Part shown: positions 43,321 through 52,748 of the stretch, piece by piece
Layout of the letters: the number at the start of each line of letters is the position of its first letter
Position numbering within the stretch: position 1 is the stretch's first letter
The notes under the pieces: generated by a model
What the model saw: the letters and a program-made list of their open reading frames with translations, nothing else
Told to the model about the DNA's origin: nothing
Databases searched by the model: none
Made by a program: the position numbers and the translations under genes
Assembly (NCBI GenBank): GCA_002709645.1
Contig: PAQG01000048.1
Span: 26,076-90,075 of the forward strand
DNA from: Acidimicrobiaceae bacterium
GTDB lineage: Bacteria > Actinomycetota > Acidimicrobiia > Acidimicrobiales > UBA8592
DNA length: 64,000 nucleotides
Direction: 5' to 3'

Positions 43321-44499
43321 GTGCAGATGGAGTTTCGTCGCATCAATAACCTTCCACCGTACGTCTTTACAATCATCAATGACCTTAAAATACAAGGACG
43401 ACGTAACGGCGATGACATTATTGATTTTGGATTTGGGAACCCAGATTTACCTTCGCCAGATATAGCAGTTGAAAAACTTTGTGAAGCTGCTCAGAACCCG
43501 CGTAATCATCGCTATTCTCTAAGCCGAGGGCTTCCGAAATTACGAGAAGCAATCTGTGACCTATATGAAAATAAGTTTGGAGTAACGTTAAATCCTGAAA
43601 CTGAAGCCATCAATACAATCGGGGCGAAAGAAGGACTCTCGCACCTTATGTGGGCAGTAGTTCAAGCTGGGGATGCAGTTCTCGTTCCTTCTCCTTCATA
43701 CCCGATCCACCTATATGCTCCTTTATTCGCTGGAGCTGAGGTTCGGGAAATACCCCTATCAACTGGATCAGATTTTTTTGGGGCAATGCAAGAAAGATGG
43801 GAATATAGTTGGCCAAGGCCAAAAGTGATACTTCTTTCCTTCCCGCACAATCCGACTACAACATGCGTTGACCTTGACTTTATGCAACAGGTGGTAGATT
43901 TCGCAAAAGAAAAAGATGTCTTACTTGTGCACGATTTTGCATACGCAGATCTTGGCTTCGATGACTACCAACCTCCTTCTATCCTTCAGGCTGATGGAGG
44001 AAAAGATGTGGCCGTAGAACTCTATTCAATGACTAAATCATTTTCTATGGCGGGGTGGCGAGTTGCCTTCATGTTAGGTAATAGTGAAGTAGTCGCAGCG
44101 TTAGCTAAGTTGAAATCGTACCTAGACTATGGAACATTTCAGCCAATACAAATAGCTGCGACTGTGACCATGAACGAAGCATCAGATCATCCAAAGTTAG
44201 TTAAAAATATTTATGAAAGCAGAAGAGACAGCCTTTGTGAAGGGCTGAATCGAATCGGGTGGGAGATCGACCCTCCGCAAGGCACAATGTTTGCGTGGGC
44301 AAAAATCCCTGATGTTTATAGTGAAATGGGATCAATAGAATTTGCTTCATGGCTTGTACAGGAGGCAAAAGTAGCAACTTCACCTGGGATTGGTTTTGGG
44401 CCGGGGGGGGAAGGCTACGTCAGGTTTGCTCTAATAGAGAATGAACAACGTACCAGTCAAGCAATACGGCAAATAAAAAATACACTCACTAAGCTTTAG
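43321..44499 (+). CDS. Class I PLP aminotransferase, AlaC-like
   Basis: A 392-residue fold-type I aminotransferase. Visible are '[12 protein letters not shown]' (N-terminal Gly loop), '[12 protein letters not shown]' (PLP phosphate), '[12 protein letters not shown]' (Asn contact), '[11 protein letters not shown]' and the Schiff-base Lys in '[15 protein letters not shown]'. The pattern matches glutamate-pyruvate (AlaC) and LL-DAP aminotransferase relatives. GTG start; ATG at 43327 is an alternative. It is convergent with glpK, only 1 nt between stops. Confidence 0.88.
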   Translation: MQMEFRRINNLPPYVFTIINDLKIQGRRNGDDIIDFGFGNPDLPSPDIAVEKLCEAAQNPRNHRYSLSRGLPKLREAICDLYENKFGVTLNPETEAINTIGAKEGLSHLMWAVVQAGDAVLVPSPSYPIHLYAPLFAGAEVREIPLSTGSDFFGAMQERWEYSWPRPKVILLSFPHNPTTTCVDLDFMQQVVDFAKEKDVLLVHDFAYADLGFDDYQPPSILQADGGKDVAVELYSMTKSFSMAGWRVAFMLGNSEVVAALAKLKSYLDYGTFQPIQIAATVTMNEASDHPKLVKNIYESRRDSLCEGLNRIGWEIDPPQGTMFAWAKIPDVYSEMGSIEFASWLVQEAKVATSPGIGFGPGGEGYVRFALIENEQRTSQAIRQIKNTLTKL

Positions 44500-44500
44500 A

Positions 44501-45991
44501 TTATTCTTCCGTCCTCGCCCAATTCCGACTTCGTTGAACTGCTTTTCCCCATTTTTGGTAACTGTTAATCGCTTCTGAAGTTGTTTCCGAGGGACCTGCT
44601 TTGTAATCAAGTTCCCACAGGTTTGAAACCTCATCCAGAGAGTCCCAAAATCCATGTGAAAGCCCAGCGAGGTGGGCGACACCAAGAGCAGTCATTTCGT
44701 GAACTAAGGGGCGAGAAACAGGAACTTGCAATTGATCCGCTTGTAACTCTAGCAACAAGTTCATTACAGAAGCCCCACCATCTACACGGAGGCTCTTAAG
44801 CTCCCTCCCCGAACCAGAGCGCATAGTGTCAATGACGTCGCGTGTTTGAAAAACCATTGATTCAATAGCTGCGCGAGCGATCTCAGGCTGAGCTGTGCCC
44901 CGAGTTAAACCAATAAGTGTCCCCCTTGCATAGGGGTCCCACCAAGGACTGCCAAGCCCTGTAAAGGCAGGAACAAAATAAACATCACCAGTTGTTTCAC
45001 ATTCAAGAGCAAGACTTTCAAGTTCAGATGCCTCATTGATGATTCCTAATCCATCTCGAAGCCACTGAACCGCAGCACCAGTAGCAAAGATTGAGCCTTC
45101 TAGCGCATACGTTGTGGAGGTACTTCCATTGCTATCTATCGTCCAAGCAATAGTAGAAAGTATTCCATCAACAGGTTTAGGGCAGTCGTTACCTACATTC
45201 ATGAGAATGAAAGAACCTGTTCCATACGTATTTTTAGCATCACCTATTGAAAAAGCTGCCTGACCAAATAGTGATGCTTGCTGATCGCCAGCGATGCCTG
45301 TAATGGGAATCCCAGCACCACAAGCAGCCGTTTCCGAAGTAGAACCGAAATATCCACTTGAAGGCAGGACTTCAGCTAAATTGTGCTCTTCAATACCGAA
45401 AATTTTCAGAAGCTCGCTATCCCACTGCATTTCATGAATGTTAAAAAGCATGGTTCTTGAAGCATTAGTCGGATCAGTCGCGAAAACAGAACCATTAGTA
45501 AGATTCCAGAGAATCCAACTGTCAATTGTTCCAAACGCTACATGGTCTTCTGTGCTGATTCCACCTTCGTTAATTAGCCATTCAATTTTTGTCGCTGAGA
45601 AATAGGGGTCAAGTACTAAGCCAGTTGATTCGCGGACAAGAGGAAGCAGGCCCGAGTCGCTAAGTTCTACACATCGGTCTGAAGTCCGTCTATCTTGCCA
45701 AACTAGTGCCTTATAAAGAGGTTTAGAAGTGTTCTTATCCCAAGCTACGACTGTCTCGCGCTGATTGGTAATACCAATAGCGACTGGGTTGCTATTATTT
45801 CTTTTAAGAACATCAGAAATCGTTGATTGCACTGATTCCCAAATCTCTGTCGGATCATGTTCTACCCATCCAATACTAGGAAAGTATTGAGTGAATTCTT
45901 CATAAGAACTATCAACAACTTTACCGCCTTTATCAATAAGCAAAGAGCGAACCCCAGTTGTCCCGGCATCAATTGCAAGTATCACATCCAT
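44501..45991 (-). CDS. glpK: Glycerol kinase
   Basis: A 496-residue FGGY-family kinase converting glycerol to sn-glycerol 3-phosphate. Typical blocks: 'AIDAGTTGVRSLLID' (ATP phosphate loop), 'GITNQRETVVAWD', 'VWQDRRTSDRC', 'GIAGDQQASLFGQ' and 'AFTGLGSPWWDPYARGTLIGL' (cited as WWDPYARGTLIGLTRGT). Length matches GlpK. No glycerol transporter or dehydrogenase is adjacent. It is the last gene of the minus-strand run starting at 49945, 45 nt after the GerMN lipoprotein gene. Confidence 0.92.
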   Translation of the reverse strand: MDVILAIDAGTTGVRSLLIDKGGKVVDSSYEEFTQYFPSIGWVEHDPTEIWESVQSTISDVLKRNNSNPVAIGITNQRETVVAWDKNTSKPLYKALVWQDRRTSDRCVELSDSGLLPLVRESTGLVLDPYFSATKIEWLINEGGISTEDHVAFGTIDSWILWNLTNGSVFATDPTNASRTMLFNIHEMQWDSELLKIFGIEEHNLAEVLPSSGYFGSTSETAACGAGIPITGIAGDQQASLFGQAAFSIGDAKNTYGTGSFILMNVGNDCPKPVDGILSTIAWTIDSNGSTSTTYALEGSIFATGAAVQWLRDGLGIINEASELESLALECETTGDVYFVPAFTGLGSPWWDPYARGTLIGLTRGTAQPEIARAAIESMVFQTRDVIDTMRSGSGRELKSLRVDGGASVMNLLLELQADQLQVPVSRPLVHEMTALGVAHLAGLSHGFWDSLDEVSNLWELDYKAGPSETTSEAINSYQKWGKAVQRSRNWARTEE

Positions 45992-46036
45992 TGTCTAAGC
46001 GCTCCTAGAAAATGAAGAGATAAGTGTTTATCTAGA

Positions 46037-46621
46037 TTATTGCGTGATTCCAACATCTACCTCCGGAGCGTAGCTCATAAATTGTATCCGTCTTAGGAAC
46101 TGCTGATCGCCCCCATTAGGTGTTGGCCAAGTCTTAATATCACCGTCAATAGAAATTATGATCGCATCCAGCGTTCCTGTTTCAGTTAGAGTAAATACGA
46201 TTTGTGCAAGAGCCTTAGCTAGCTCATCACCCTCAATTACTTCCAGACCCCCAGCATTAAAGTTTATTGTTGCAACATCTTCTTCTTGGGTTACCCCAGC
46301 TAGTGATAGACCGGCCGGAACTGCTGTACTTAAAGAAGTATCCCGCTCAGTTTCTGAAAGATCAGCGACAAGCTCATTTATTAAGTCTGTGACACGAAGA
46401 TCAACTGAAGGAATTTCTCGGAAGACTGGTACCAGAAGATTCTTCTCATCAAACAGATAAATTATTTCTTCTCGGACATCATCACTTGTAAGTAACTCAG
46501 ATGAAGCTTCAGTTCGTACACCGATGGGGGAATCCACGATGTTTGGCTGAGTATCTTCAGGGATTCCACAAGCAGAAAATGCTAGAGAGGCAAAGATCAG
46601 ATAGAAGCATACTTTTCTCAT
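46037..46621 (-). CDS. GerMN-domain lipoprotein (LpqB-position)
   Basis: 194 residues: a signal peptide with lipobox 'LAFSAC' (Cys about residue 18), then one GerMN domain with 'EIIYLFDEKNLLVPVFREIP', 'LINELVADLSETERD' and 'IINFNAGG'-like 'VATINFNAGG'. It overlaps the histidine kinase stop by 4 nt. In mycobacteria and relatives the mtrA-mtrB pair is followed by lpqB, a much larger lipoprotein that has a GerMN-like domain plus a beta-propeller; here only the GerMN part exists. Probable role: an extracytoplasmic modulator of the kinase. Confidence 0.82.
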   Translation of the reverse strand: MRKVCFYLIFASLAFSACGIPEDTQPNIVDSPIGVRTEASSELLTSDDVREEIIYLFDEKNLLVPVFREIPSVDLRVTDLINELVADLSETERDTSLSTAVPAGLSLAGVTQEEDVATINFNAGGLEVIEGDELAKALAQIVFTLTETGTLDAIIISIDGDIKTWPTPNGGDQQFLRRIQFMSYAPEVDVGITQ

Positions 46622-48027
46622 CTGACAACTCCAGGGAGGAGGACAGTGAATTTAGAGCCAACTCCGTCTTTAAGATTTTCTGAAACAGCTACAGAACCAC
46701 CATGAAGTTTTACATGTTCAGCGACAAGAGATAACCCTAAACCTGTCCCTGTCCCCGAACCACGTCTTCCCCCTTCAGACCCTCTAGCAAACCTCTCAAA
46801 TATTGATGAACGCTCATTTAACGCTATTCCGGGGCCATTATCAAAAACAGCGATTGATACCCCATCATTGATCTGAATAACTTCGATGCAGGTCGCTCCT
46901 CCAGCATAGAATTCAGCATTTTCCAAAAGATTGCTAATCACTCTGGCTAAACGTCTTTTATCAGCTTCAACGATGGTGTCAGAAAGTTCACTAGGGAATT
47001 CAAATTGTGTTTCCGTAGAAGAATTCTGTTCAATAACACGCTCCAGAAACTCAACTATTAAAAAACGTTCCAGTGTTAGAGCATTAGCGCTAACGTCGTA
47101 TCTGGAAATTTCAAGTAAATCTTCAACAAGCTGATGAAAGCGTTCTAAGTCTTCATTAAGCAGATCAAGAGCTAGTTGTGAAGATTCTTCAAGAGCATGC
47201 TTATCTGAGTTCAGTATTTCGATTGAAGCCAAAATAGTCGTCAAAGGGGACCGCAACTCGTGAGACACATTGCTGGCGAACTTCGCATCAGCTTCAATTC
47301 TTTCCTCAAGATTAGTCGCCATTTGATTGAAAGAAGTTGCTAGCGTCGCTAAATCTGGGTCATCACCTACGTCAAGTCTCGCCGCTAGGTCACCGACGGC
47401 TATTGCTCGTGCGGTTTGCCCAACTTTTTCCACTGGCAATAGAACACGGCGTGAAGCCCAAGAACCTAGAGCAATGCCAAACAGGCAAATACCAGCGCTA
47501 ACAAGACGAAGGACATTTGATAACGAGCTGAGAGTGTCCTCAATATCATCAAGAGGTGTTGCTTCAAAATAAAGTGCATTTCGGGTCGCTAAAGGAAAAC
47601 CAATTACTAGGACCGGGGTTCCATCTTCCATCTTATACTTCATTTCAGCCCCTGCCGACGAAGAGCTACTCACAGTATCGAGGAGATCAGAATTGAGACT
47701 TCCAGGAGCCTCAAAGACAACTGGGTCGGCTGAAATCCAGTCTGTTTCTAAACGTAAAAGAGGAGTAGACTCAGAACGAACCCCTCGTAAATTGGACAGA
47801 AAATCTCGGACCGCCTTATCAGTGGCCCCTTCGTAAATCCGCCTTTCTGCCTGAGAAGCATTTACTGATGCAACGCTTAATGCGCTTTGTTCTCGAGACT
47901 CAATTAGATTACTTCTGACCATAAGATAGGTTAAAACTGATAGAGCGCTTGTTAAGAGTAAGGCTCCTAGCCCAAAGGTTAAAGTAAGTCTGGCCCGTAA
48001 ACGGAGTGTCTTCCTTGCGGATTCCAT
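46618..48027 (-). CDS. Sensor histidine kinase, MtrB-like
   Basis: A 469-residue transmembrane kinase. One helix at residues 13-34 and a second near 175-195 frame an extracytoplasmic sensing domain of about 140 residues. A HAMP domain follows ('LLPVEKVGQTARAIAVGDLAARL', cited as RAIAVGDLAARL), then the phospho-acceptor His in 'FASNVSHELRSPLTTI', the N box 'NLLENAEFYAGG', 'FDNGPGI' and 'GTGTGLGLSLV'. It probably phosphorylates the response regulator encoded 8 nt upstream. Overlap with the following lipoprotein gene implies coupling. Confidence 0.92.
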   Translation of the reverse strand: MESARKTLRLRARLTLTFGLGALLLTSALSVLTYLMVRSNLIESREQSALSVASVNASQAERRIYEGATDKAVRDFLSNLRGVRSESTPLLRLETDWISADPVVFEAPGSLNSDLLDTVSSSSSAGAEMKYKMEDGTPVLVIGFPLATRNALYFEATPLDDIEDTLSSLSNVLRLVSAGICLFGIALGSWASRRVLLPVEKVGQTARAIAVGDLAARLDVGDDPDLATLATSFNQMATNLEERIEADAKFASNVSHELRSPLTTILASIEILNSDKHALEESSQLALDLLNEDLERFHQLVEDLLEISRYDVSANALTLERFLIVEFLERVIEQNSSTETQFEFPSELSDTIVEADKRRLARVISNLLENAEFYAGGATCIEVIQINDGVSIAVFDNGPGIALNERSSIFERFARGSEGGRRGSGTGTGLGLSLVAEHVKLHGGSVAVSENLKDGVGSKFTVLLPGVVR

Positions 48028-48035
48028 ATGTTAAA

Positions 48036-48716
48036 TCAGTTCTTTAATTTATAACCGAAGCCACGGACAGTGATCACATATCGGGGTTTAGCATCTTCGG
48101 GTTCAATTTTCTTTCGAAGTCTCCGAACGTGGACATCTACCAGTCGGCCATCACCGAAATAGTCTTTACCCCAAACTCTTTCTAGTAGTTCTTCTCTACT
48201 AAAGACACGGCCAGGGACTGAAGCAAGTTCCAAAAGTAACTGAAACTCAGTTCGGGTGAGATGGATTGTCTTATCATTAACAATAATTTGTCCTTGGTCT
48301 GGAAGAATTTTAAGATCACCAAACTCAAGCGTGCTTAAATGCGGAGTCGGGACACGTACCCGCCTCAATAAAGCTCTAATTCTTGCACTGAGTTCCTTAG
48401 GCGCAAATGGCTTCGTTAGATAATCGTCAGCGCCAGCTTCAAGTCCTGCAACAACATCGTGTGTATCATCGCGAGCGGTAACCATGACGATAGGGAGATC
48501 ACTGATCCTTCGAAGTGCTCTACAAACTTCAAATCCATCAATTCCTGGAAGCATGATGTCGATTAAGACAATATCGCAAATCTGATTTTTAAAAATTTCC
48601 AGCGCTTCTTCTCCGCTGGCTGCTTCAAAAACTTCCCAACCTTCTTTCTCAAGCGCAAGACGAACAGCAGTACGTATCCGTTCATCATCTTCAACTACTA
48701 AGATTTTGATGGTCAT
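48036..48716 (-). CDS. OmpR-family response regulator, MtrA-like
   Basis: A 226-residue two-domain regulator. The receiver has the acidic pair in 'VVEDDERIR', the phosphorylated Asp53 in 'VLIDIMLPG', Thr in 'VMVTARDD' and Lys in 'YLTKPFAPKE'. The winged-helix DNA-binding domain has 'LTRTEFQLLLELA', 'SREELLERVWG' and 'VDVHVRRLRKKI' ending in 'VRGFGYKL'. The neighbours (kinase, GerMN lipoprotein) point to the MtrAB system, which controls cell wall and division genes in actinobacteria. Confidence 0.92.
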   Translation of the reverse strand: MTIKILVVEDDERIRTAVRLALEKEGWEVFEAASGEEALEIFKNQICDIVLIDIMLPGIDGFEVCRALRRISDLPIVMVTARDDTHDVVAGLEAGADDYLTKPFAPKELSARIRALLRRVRVPTPHLSTLEFGDLKILPDQGQIIVNDKTIHLTRTEFQLLLELASVPGRVFSREELLERVWGKDYFGDGRLVDVHVRRLRKKIEPEDAKPRYVITVRGFGYKLKN

Positions 48717-48758
48717 AGAAACATGATAGGGGATTACTCAAGATCAAGGAAAAGATCT

Positions 48759-49565
48759 TCAGGAATCCTTAGTTATCCGGAAGCGTATTTCCTCGAGAAC
48801 CTGTAAAAAATCAGTCTCAATTTCTGGGGTGATTGCAACTATGAGTTCTTCTCCTAAAAAGTCATCTAGATTTCTTACTACTGCTCCTGCCTCTTCGGCA
48901 ATGAGGGAGCCAGCTGCGTAATCCCAGTAATTTAGACCTTCCTCAAAGAAAGCATCGACTCTTCCAATCGCTAACCAACATAAATCAACTGCTGCGGAAC
49001 CTATTCTTCGAATATCGCCAATTTTTGGAAGTAGCTCAGCGAGGATTAGACCCTGCATTCTCCTCCGGTTAGGGGAGTAACTGAATCCGGTAGCCACTAG
49101 AGAAGACTCTAGGTTAGTTCCTTTACGAGCACTGATATTATTCCCATTGCAACGAGCACCGAACCCCTTAGCAGAATCAAATATTTCATTCTGGATAGGG
49201 TCTGCAACAACTCCAGCAATTACTTCTCCATGCTTTTCAGCGGCGATAGATACGCCAAATGATGGAATCCCATAGACAAAGTTTGTTGTTCCATCAATTG
49301 GATCTATAACCCACCTAATTCCGGACTGTCCGGATTCAAAAGATCCTTCTTCGCCCAAGAAACTATCGCTAGCTCGTTCGCTTCGCAGAAAAGAAACGAT
49401 TATAGATTCAAGATCTCGATCTATTTCTGTAACGAAATCTGAATTCGAAGATTTCGTTTCGACAGTTAGAAGATCGTAATTAACAGTTTCTAGATATCGG
49501 CATGCTTCCCTTGCTGACTTAATTGCAAGGTCGCGAAGAATAAGATTTTCATGCAAGCTAATCAC
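48759..49565 (-). CDS. Inositol monophosphatase family protein
   Basis: A 268-residue phosphatase. Metal ligands: Glu pair in 'FLGEEGSFE', 'VIDPIDGTTNFVYGIPSFG' (DPIDGTTN) and 'WDYAAGSLIAEEAGA'. 'FVTEIDRDLE' near residue 45 is the first metal-loop Asp. It is closer to the classical IMPase pattern than the copy at 27986. A myo-inositol phosphatase would fit the PI/PIM lipids implied by the PimB'-like enzyme, but histidinol phosphatase activity is also possible. Its start overlaps the stop of the upstream small membrane protein by 4 nt. Confidence 0.9.
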   Translation of the reverse strand: MISLHENLILRDLAIKSAREACRYLETVNYDLLTVETKSSNSDFVTEIDRDLESIIVSFLRSERASDSFLGEEGSFESGQSGIRWVIDPIDGTTNFVYGIPSFGVSIAAEKHGEVIAGVVADPIQNEIFDSAKGFGARCNGNNISARKGTNLESSLVATGFSYSPNRRRMQGLILAELLPKIGDIRRIGSAAVDLCWLAIGRVDAFFEEGLNYWDYAAGSLIAEEAGAVVRNLDDFLGEELIVAITPEIETDFLQVLEEIRFRITKDS

Positions 49566-49945
49566 TTTGCCTTCGTATTATTTTGATGGTGACTCTTTGT
49601 TTTCCATTCGTTCATAGCTCGAAGAACCAAAATGGAAACAACGCCGACACCTCCAGCACCGACCAAAGCTCCAATTAAACCACCCATTCCAGACCATCCG
49701 CTGCAACTCCCTGAACATTGGAGATCAGTAAAGGCGAAGCCTATTAATCCACCGCATAGCCCCCCAAGAAGGATTGAGCCAAATGCGAGGAATTGAGATG
49801 ATTTTGATGGCTCCGCTGAAGGGGTTTCTGTGAAGGGGAGATCAGTAATCGAAAAACTTTCAAGTGTTTTCCCTGACGTACTCTCTAGTCCCTGTTTGGG
49901 GTTTTCTTTTTCTTCATCCCCTTCTTCAAGATTTCCACCAGTCAT
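49562..49945 (-). CDS. Small membrane protein, function unknown
   Basis: 127 residues. The N-terminal 50 are acidic and Ser/Thr/Pro-rich; two glycine-rich membrane helices follow ('FGSILLGGLCGGLIGFAF' and 'GMGGLIGALVGAGGVGVVSI'), joined by a short loop with two Cys ('QCSGSC'). The C-terminus is basic. It heads the minus-strand run and is coupled to the IMPase by a 4-nt overlap. No family was recognised. Confidence 0.65.
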   Translation of the reverse strand: MTGGNLEEGDEEKENPKQGLESTSGKTLESFSITDLPFTETPSAEPSKSSQFLAFGSILLGGLCGGLIGFAFTDLQCSGSCSGWSGMGGLIGALVGAGGVGVVSILVLRAMNEWKTKSHHQNNTKAK

Positions 49946-50007
49946 GCGTATTATCGTATTGGAGTCAGATAGCTAATGAAACGATAATGTTTGAATCCTA
50001 TTAACAG

Positions 50008-51270
50008 ATGAAAAAAATAATTACAACCTCACATATTCTTCATGTCGATATGGATGCTTTTTTTGTGTCAGCTGAACTGGTGCGCAGTCCCGAACTTGTC
50101 GGTAAACCTGTAGTCGTTGGAGGGGCAGGGAATAGGGGAGTCGTAGCTGCTGCATCGTATGAAGCTCGGTCCTATGGGATACATTCAGCCATGCCGTCAT
50201 TTCGCGCTCGGAAGTTATGCCCTAAAGCCATATTTCTTCCTGGTGACCATACATACTATGCATCAATCAGTCATAAGGTAATGGAAATCTTTAAACGGTA
50301 TACGCCAATGGTTGAGCCAATATCGTTGGATGAAGCTTTTCTTGATGTTGGAGGGAGTCAGCGCCTTTATGGAACTCCGTTTGAAATAGCTTCTTCCATA
50401 AGAAGCGATGTTAAACAGGAGCAAGGTTTAAATTGTTCTGTTGGGATTGCCCCAAATAAATTCTTAGCCAAACTTGCAACAGAAGAAGCAAAACCAAAGC
50501 CAAGTCCTGAAGGGCCAATCCCTGGACTCGGGATAAAAATTGTTCACCCAGATAATGTATTTGGTTTCTTAGACCCACTGCCTGTTAAAGCTCTTTGGGG
50601 TGTTGGTCCAGCGACAGCTAAGCGTTTGGACCAGCTAGGAATTATTAATGTATTAGATTTGCGGAAATTCCCTTTAAGTGATCTCGTTAATTCGCTTGGT
50701 AAGTCTCAGGGGGCTCACTTGCATAGGCTTTCTCACGGAATTGACGAAAGAAATGTTAATACATCACAAAGTGCTAAATCTATTTCGCACGAAGAGACTT
50801 TCGCAGATGACCTCTTCGACTTAGCAGAGATAGCATCCGAGATCCATAGAATGTCAGATGCTGTTGGCAAACGCTTGCGCGCCTCAAGGTTTCTGGCCAA
50901 AACGGTAAATCTTAAAATTCGACTAAAGGATTTCTCCACTTTTGTTCGTTCAGTTACCCTTCCAAACCCTACAGATAGTGGAAAAGTTATCGGCCGTGAA
51001 GCGGTTAGATTGATAAATACAGTTAATCTCTCTACAGGGGTCCGCTTAATCGGTGTTGGAACTTCTAAATTGACGGAAAATAATACAGGTCTTCAACTTT
51101 CGTTTGACGAATTAGAAACTCATGACCGTGAATGGAGAGAGGCTGAAGATGCAATTGATTCTATAAGGTCTAGATTTGGGCCAGATTCAATAGGTGCTGC
51201 CAGTACGTTGACCAACGAAGGGGTATCAGCAAAAAAACGAGGGATTCAACAGTGGGGGCCCTCAGAATAA
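50008..51270 (+). CDS. dinB: DNA polymerase IV (Y-family)
   Basis: A 420-residue translesion polymerase. Palm residues are in 'ILHVDMDAFFVSAEL' and 'PISLDEAFLDVGG'; the fingers show 'RGVVAAASYEARSYGIHSAM' (cited as ASYEARSYGIHSAMP). A helix-hairpin-helix lies in 'LWGVGPATAKRLDQLGI' and the little-finger domain follows. 'LQLSFDE' near the C-terminus is a plausible sliding-clamp motif. The ATG start is clear. The 62-nt region shared with the divergent membrane protein gene shows no evident LexA box. Confidence 0.93.
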   Translation: MKKIITTSHILHVDMDAFFVSAELVRSPELVGKPVVVGGAGNRGVVAAASYEARSYGIHSAMPSFRARKLCPKAIFLPGDHTYYASISHKVMEIFKRYTPMVEPISLDEAFLDVGGSQRLYGTPFEIASSIRSDVKQEQGLNCSVGIAPNKFLAKLATEEAKPKPSPEGPIPGLGIKIVHPDNVFGFLDPLPVKALWGVGPATAKRLDQLGIINVLDLRKFPLSDLVNSLGKSQGAHLHRLSHGIDERNVNTSQSAKSISHEETFADDLFDLAEIASEIHRMSDAVGKRLRASRFLAKTVNLKIRLKDFSTFVRSVTLPNPTDSGKVIGREAVRLINTVNLSTGVRLIGVGTSKLTENNTGLQLSFDELETHDREWREAEDAIDSIRSRFGPDSIGAASTLTNEGVSAKKRGIQQWGPSE

Positions 51271-51326
51271 CAAAAACTGGGGCACTGTACGTTGTTGATT
51301 GTCTTCCTTTATGCGATGATGTATGT

Positions 51327-51713
51327 ATGCCTCTTTCGGAAGACGAACAGCGAATACTTAGTCAAATTGAACAGCAACTACATGAGAGTGACCCTGGATT
51401 GGCTAAAGAAGTAGCTACGACAACTGTCTATACGCATTCAGCGCGAAACATTAAGTGGTCCGTACTTGGATTTATAGTCGGATTAGTGACTATTGTTTTA
51501 ACGTTATCAGTGAGCTTCTGGCTAGCATTTGTTGGTTTTGCCATGATGCTTACTGCAGCTCTTTTCTTTGAACAAAACCTTAGAAGACTTGGACGAGCTG
51601 GAATGAATCAACTCTCAATGAATGTGCGCTCAGGGTCATTACGGAATTACGACTCTTTGAGACGACGTAAATTATGGGGAATATTCCCCCGACGTGATGA
51701 GACTGGTAATTAA
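51327..51713 (+). CDS. DUF3040 membrane protein
   Basis: 128 residues. The N-terminus 'MPLSEDEQRILSQIEQQLHESDPGLA' (cited as PLSEDEQRILSQIEQQL) is the hallmark of actinobacterial DUF3040 proteins. Two transmembrane helices follow ('WSVLGFIVGLVTIVLTL' and 'FWLAFVGFAMMLTAALFF') and a basic C-terminus. Function unknown; the family is common near dinB or the dcw cluster in actinobacteria. The ATG at 51327 is chosen because upstream in-frame sequence overlaps dinB and lacks family character. Confidence 0.85.
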   Translation: MPLSEDEQRILSQIEQQLHESDPGLAKEVATTTVYTHSARNIKWSVLGFIVGLVTIVLTLSVSFWLAFVGFAMMLTAALFFEQNLRRLGRAGMNQLSMNVRSGSLRNYDSLRRRKLWGIFPRRDETGN

Positions 51714-51764
51714 TCCAAGAAGTACCATTTATAGTACTCGCCATTAAAAAAGTTGATTTAGATT

Positions 51765-52031
51765 ATGCCAGTGGATAAAAAAGTAATTCTTCAGATCATG
51801 GCTGAGGTAGTGCGAAGGCCTCATTTATGGATTACCGCTCTTCGTCAGATATGGAGAATAAGAAGAACTGGGTGGTACCGTAAGCCCCCCTTTCTGCCTA
51901 TTCCTGACTCTTCCTATCTTAAGTTTAGACTTCTTACCGCCTACGGTGACGGAGATGATCAGCAAAGAATTTCAGTTGATGTCGTTACGTATCTTGAGTG
52001 GTGCAGGAATTGGCGATCTGCAGGCGAGTAG
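51765..52031 (+). CDS. Small basic protein, function unknown
   Basis: 88 residues with 'VRRPHLWITALRQIWRIRRTGWYRKPPFLPIPDSSYLKFR' in the middle (cited as LRQIWRIRRTGWYRKPPFLP) and 'VDVVTYLEWCRNWR' at the end. It has an aromatic/basic, possibly membrane-associated N-terminal half. No family was recognised. The stop is followed directly by the TTG start of the lipoate-ligase-like gene, so the two are translated together. Confidence 0.65.
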   Translation: MPVDKKVILQIMAEVVRRPHLWITALRQIWRIRRTGWYRKPPFLPIPDSSYLKFRLLTAYGDGDDQQRISVDVVTYLEWCRNWRSAGE

Positions 52032-52730
52032 TTGGCATTGTCTTCGTATCTAACCCATAGCTACCCCCCAAAGTGGGTTATAGAGGATAAACAGTCAACG
52101 ACTTCGTTCGCACATGCCGCGACACTGGCTGAGTGGGAAACTCCGACAGTTTGGATTATCAAACCAGAGGATTCATGTATAGTTTTGGGGAATTCGCAGA
52201 GAGAGAAACCCTTCTTGGACATTTCCTACATTGAAAGCGAAGGACTGAACATTACGTCTAGATGCAGTGGGGGTGGAGCAGTTTTAGTGAGCCCTGGGGA
52301 CTTACTTTGGGTTGATGTTTTCATCCCAAAAAAATCTAGATTGTGGCACGACGATATTAAGCAAGCAGCTTTATGGCTGGGAGAAATTTGGGTAGCGGCG
52401 CTGCGGTCTATCTCAATTGATTGCATTATGAATACGCAGTCCCTTCTCAGGTCTCCACTTACTGACTTAGTATGTTTTGCGGGTAAGGCGCCAGGCGAAG
52501 TTTTTATTAACGATCAAAAAATTATAGGAATTTCTCAAAGGCGCTCAAATAAAGGAACCCGATATCAATGTGCACTGGCTCTTAAATGGAATCCAGCTCA
52601 TTTAATCAACGTGTTTCTAAATACCCAAATTGAAAATGTTTCTGAAAAAATTCAATCTTGCGGGACTGAGGTTAGCTGTACCGGAGATGAGGCTTTACAA
52701 GCATTCCTTGAACAACTGACAACGCATTAG
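52032..52730 (+). CDS. Lipoate-protein ligase A-like (BPL/LPL catalytic domain) protein
   Basis: A 232-residue protein of the biotin/lipoate ligase fold. The lipoyl-AMP loop is 'RCSGGGAVLVSPGDLLWVDV' and the catalytic Lys is probably in 'NDQKIIGISQRR', followed by 'GTRYQCALAL'. The usual RRxGGGAVxHxxG reads RCSGGGAVLVSPG, so His is missing from the loop. It could be a lipoyl ligase, an octanoyl-transfer enzyme or a diverged relative. The TTG start lies directly after the preceding stop. Confidence 0.78.
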   Translation: MALSSYLTHSYPPKWVIEDKQSTTSFAHAATLAEWETPTVWIIKPEDSCIVLGNSQREKPFLDISYIESEGLNITSRCSGGGAVLVSPGDLLWVDVFIPKKSRLWHDDIKQAALWLGEIWVAALRSISIDCIMNTQSLLRSPLTDLVCFAGKAPGEVFINDQKIIGISQRRSNKGTRYQCALALKWNPAHLINVFLNTQIENVSEKIQSCGTEVSCTGDEALQAFLEQLTTH

Positions 52731-52748
52731 TCAAGAGTCAGTCTCAAC

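Noticed and set aside
49946..50007. LexA/SOS box before dinB
   Set aside because: No actinobacterial LexA palindrome (GAAC-N4-GTTC type) could be read in the 62-nt gap.
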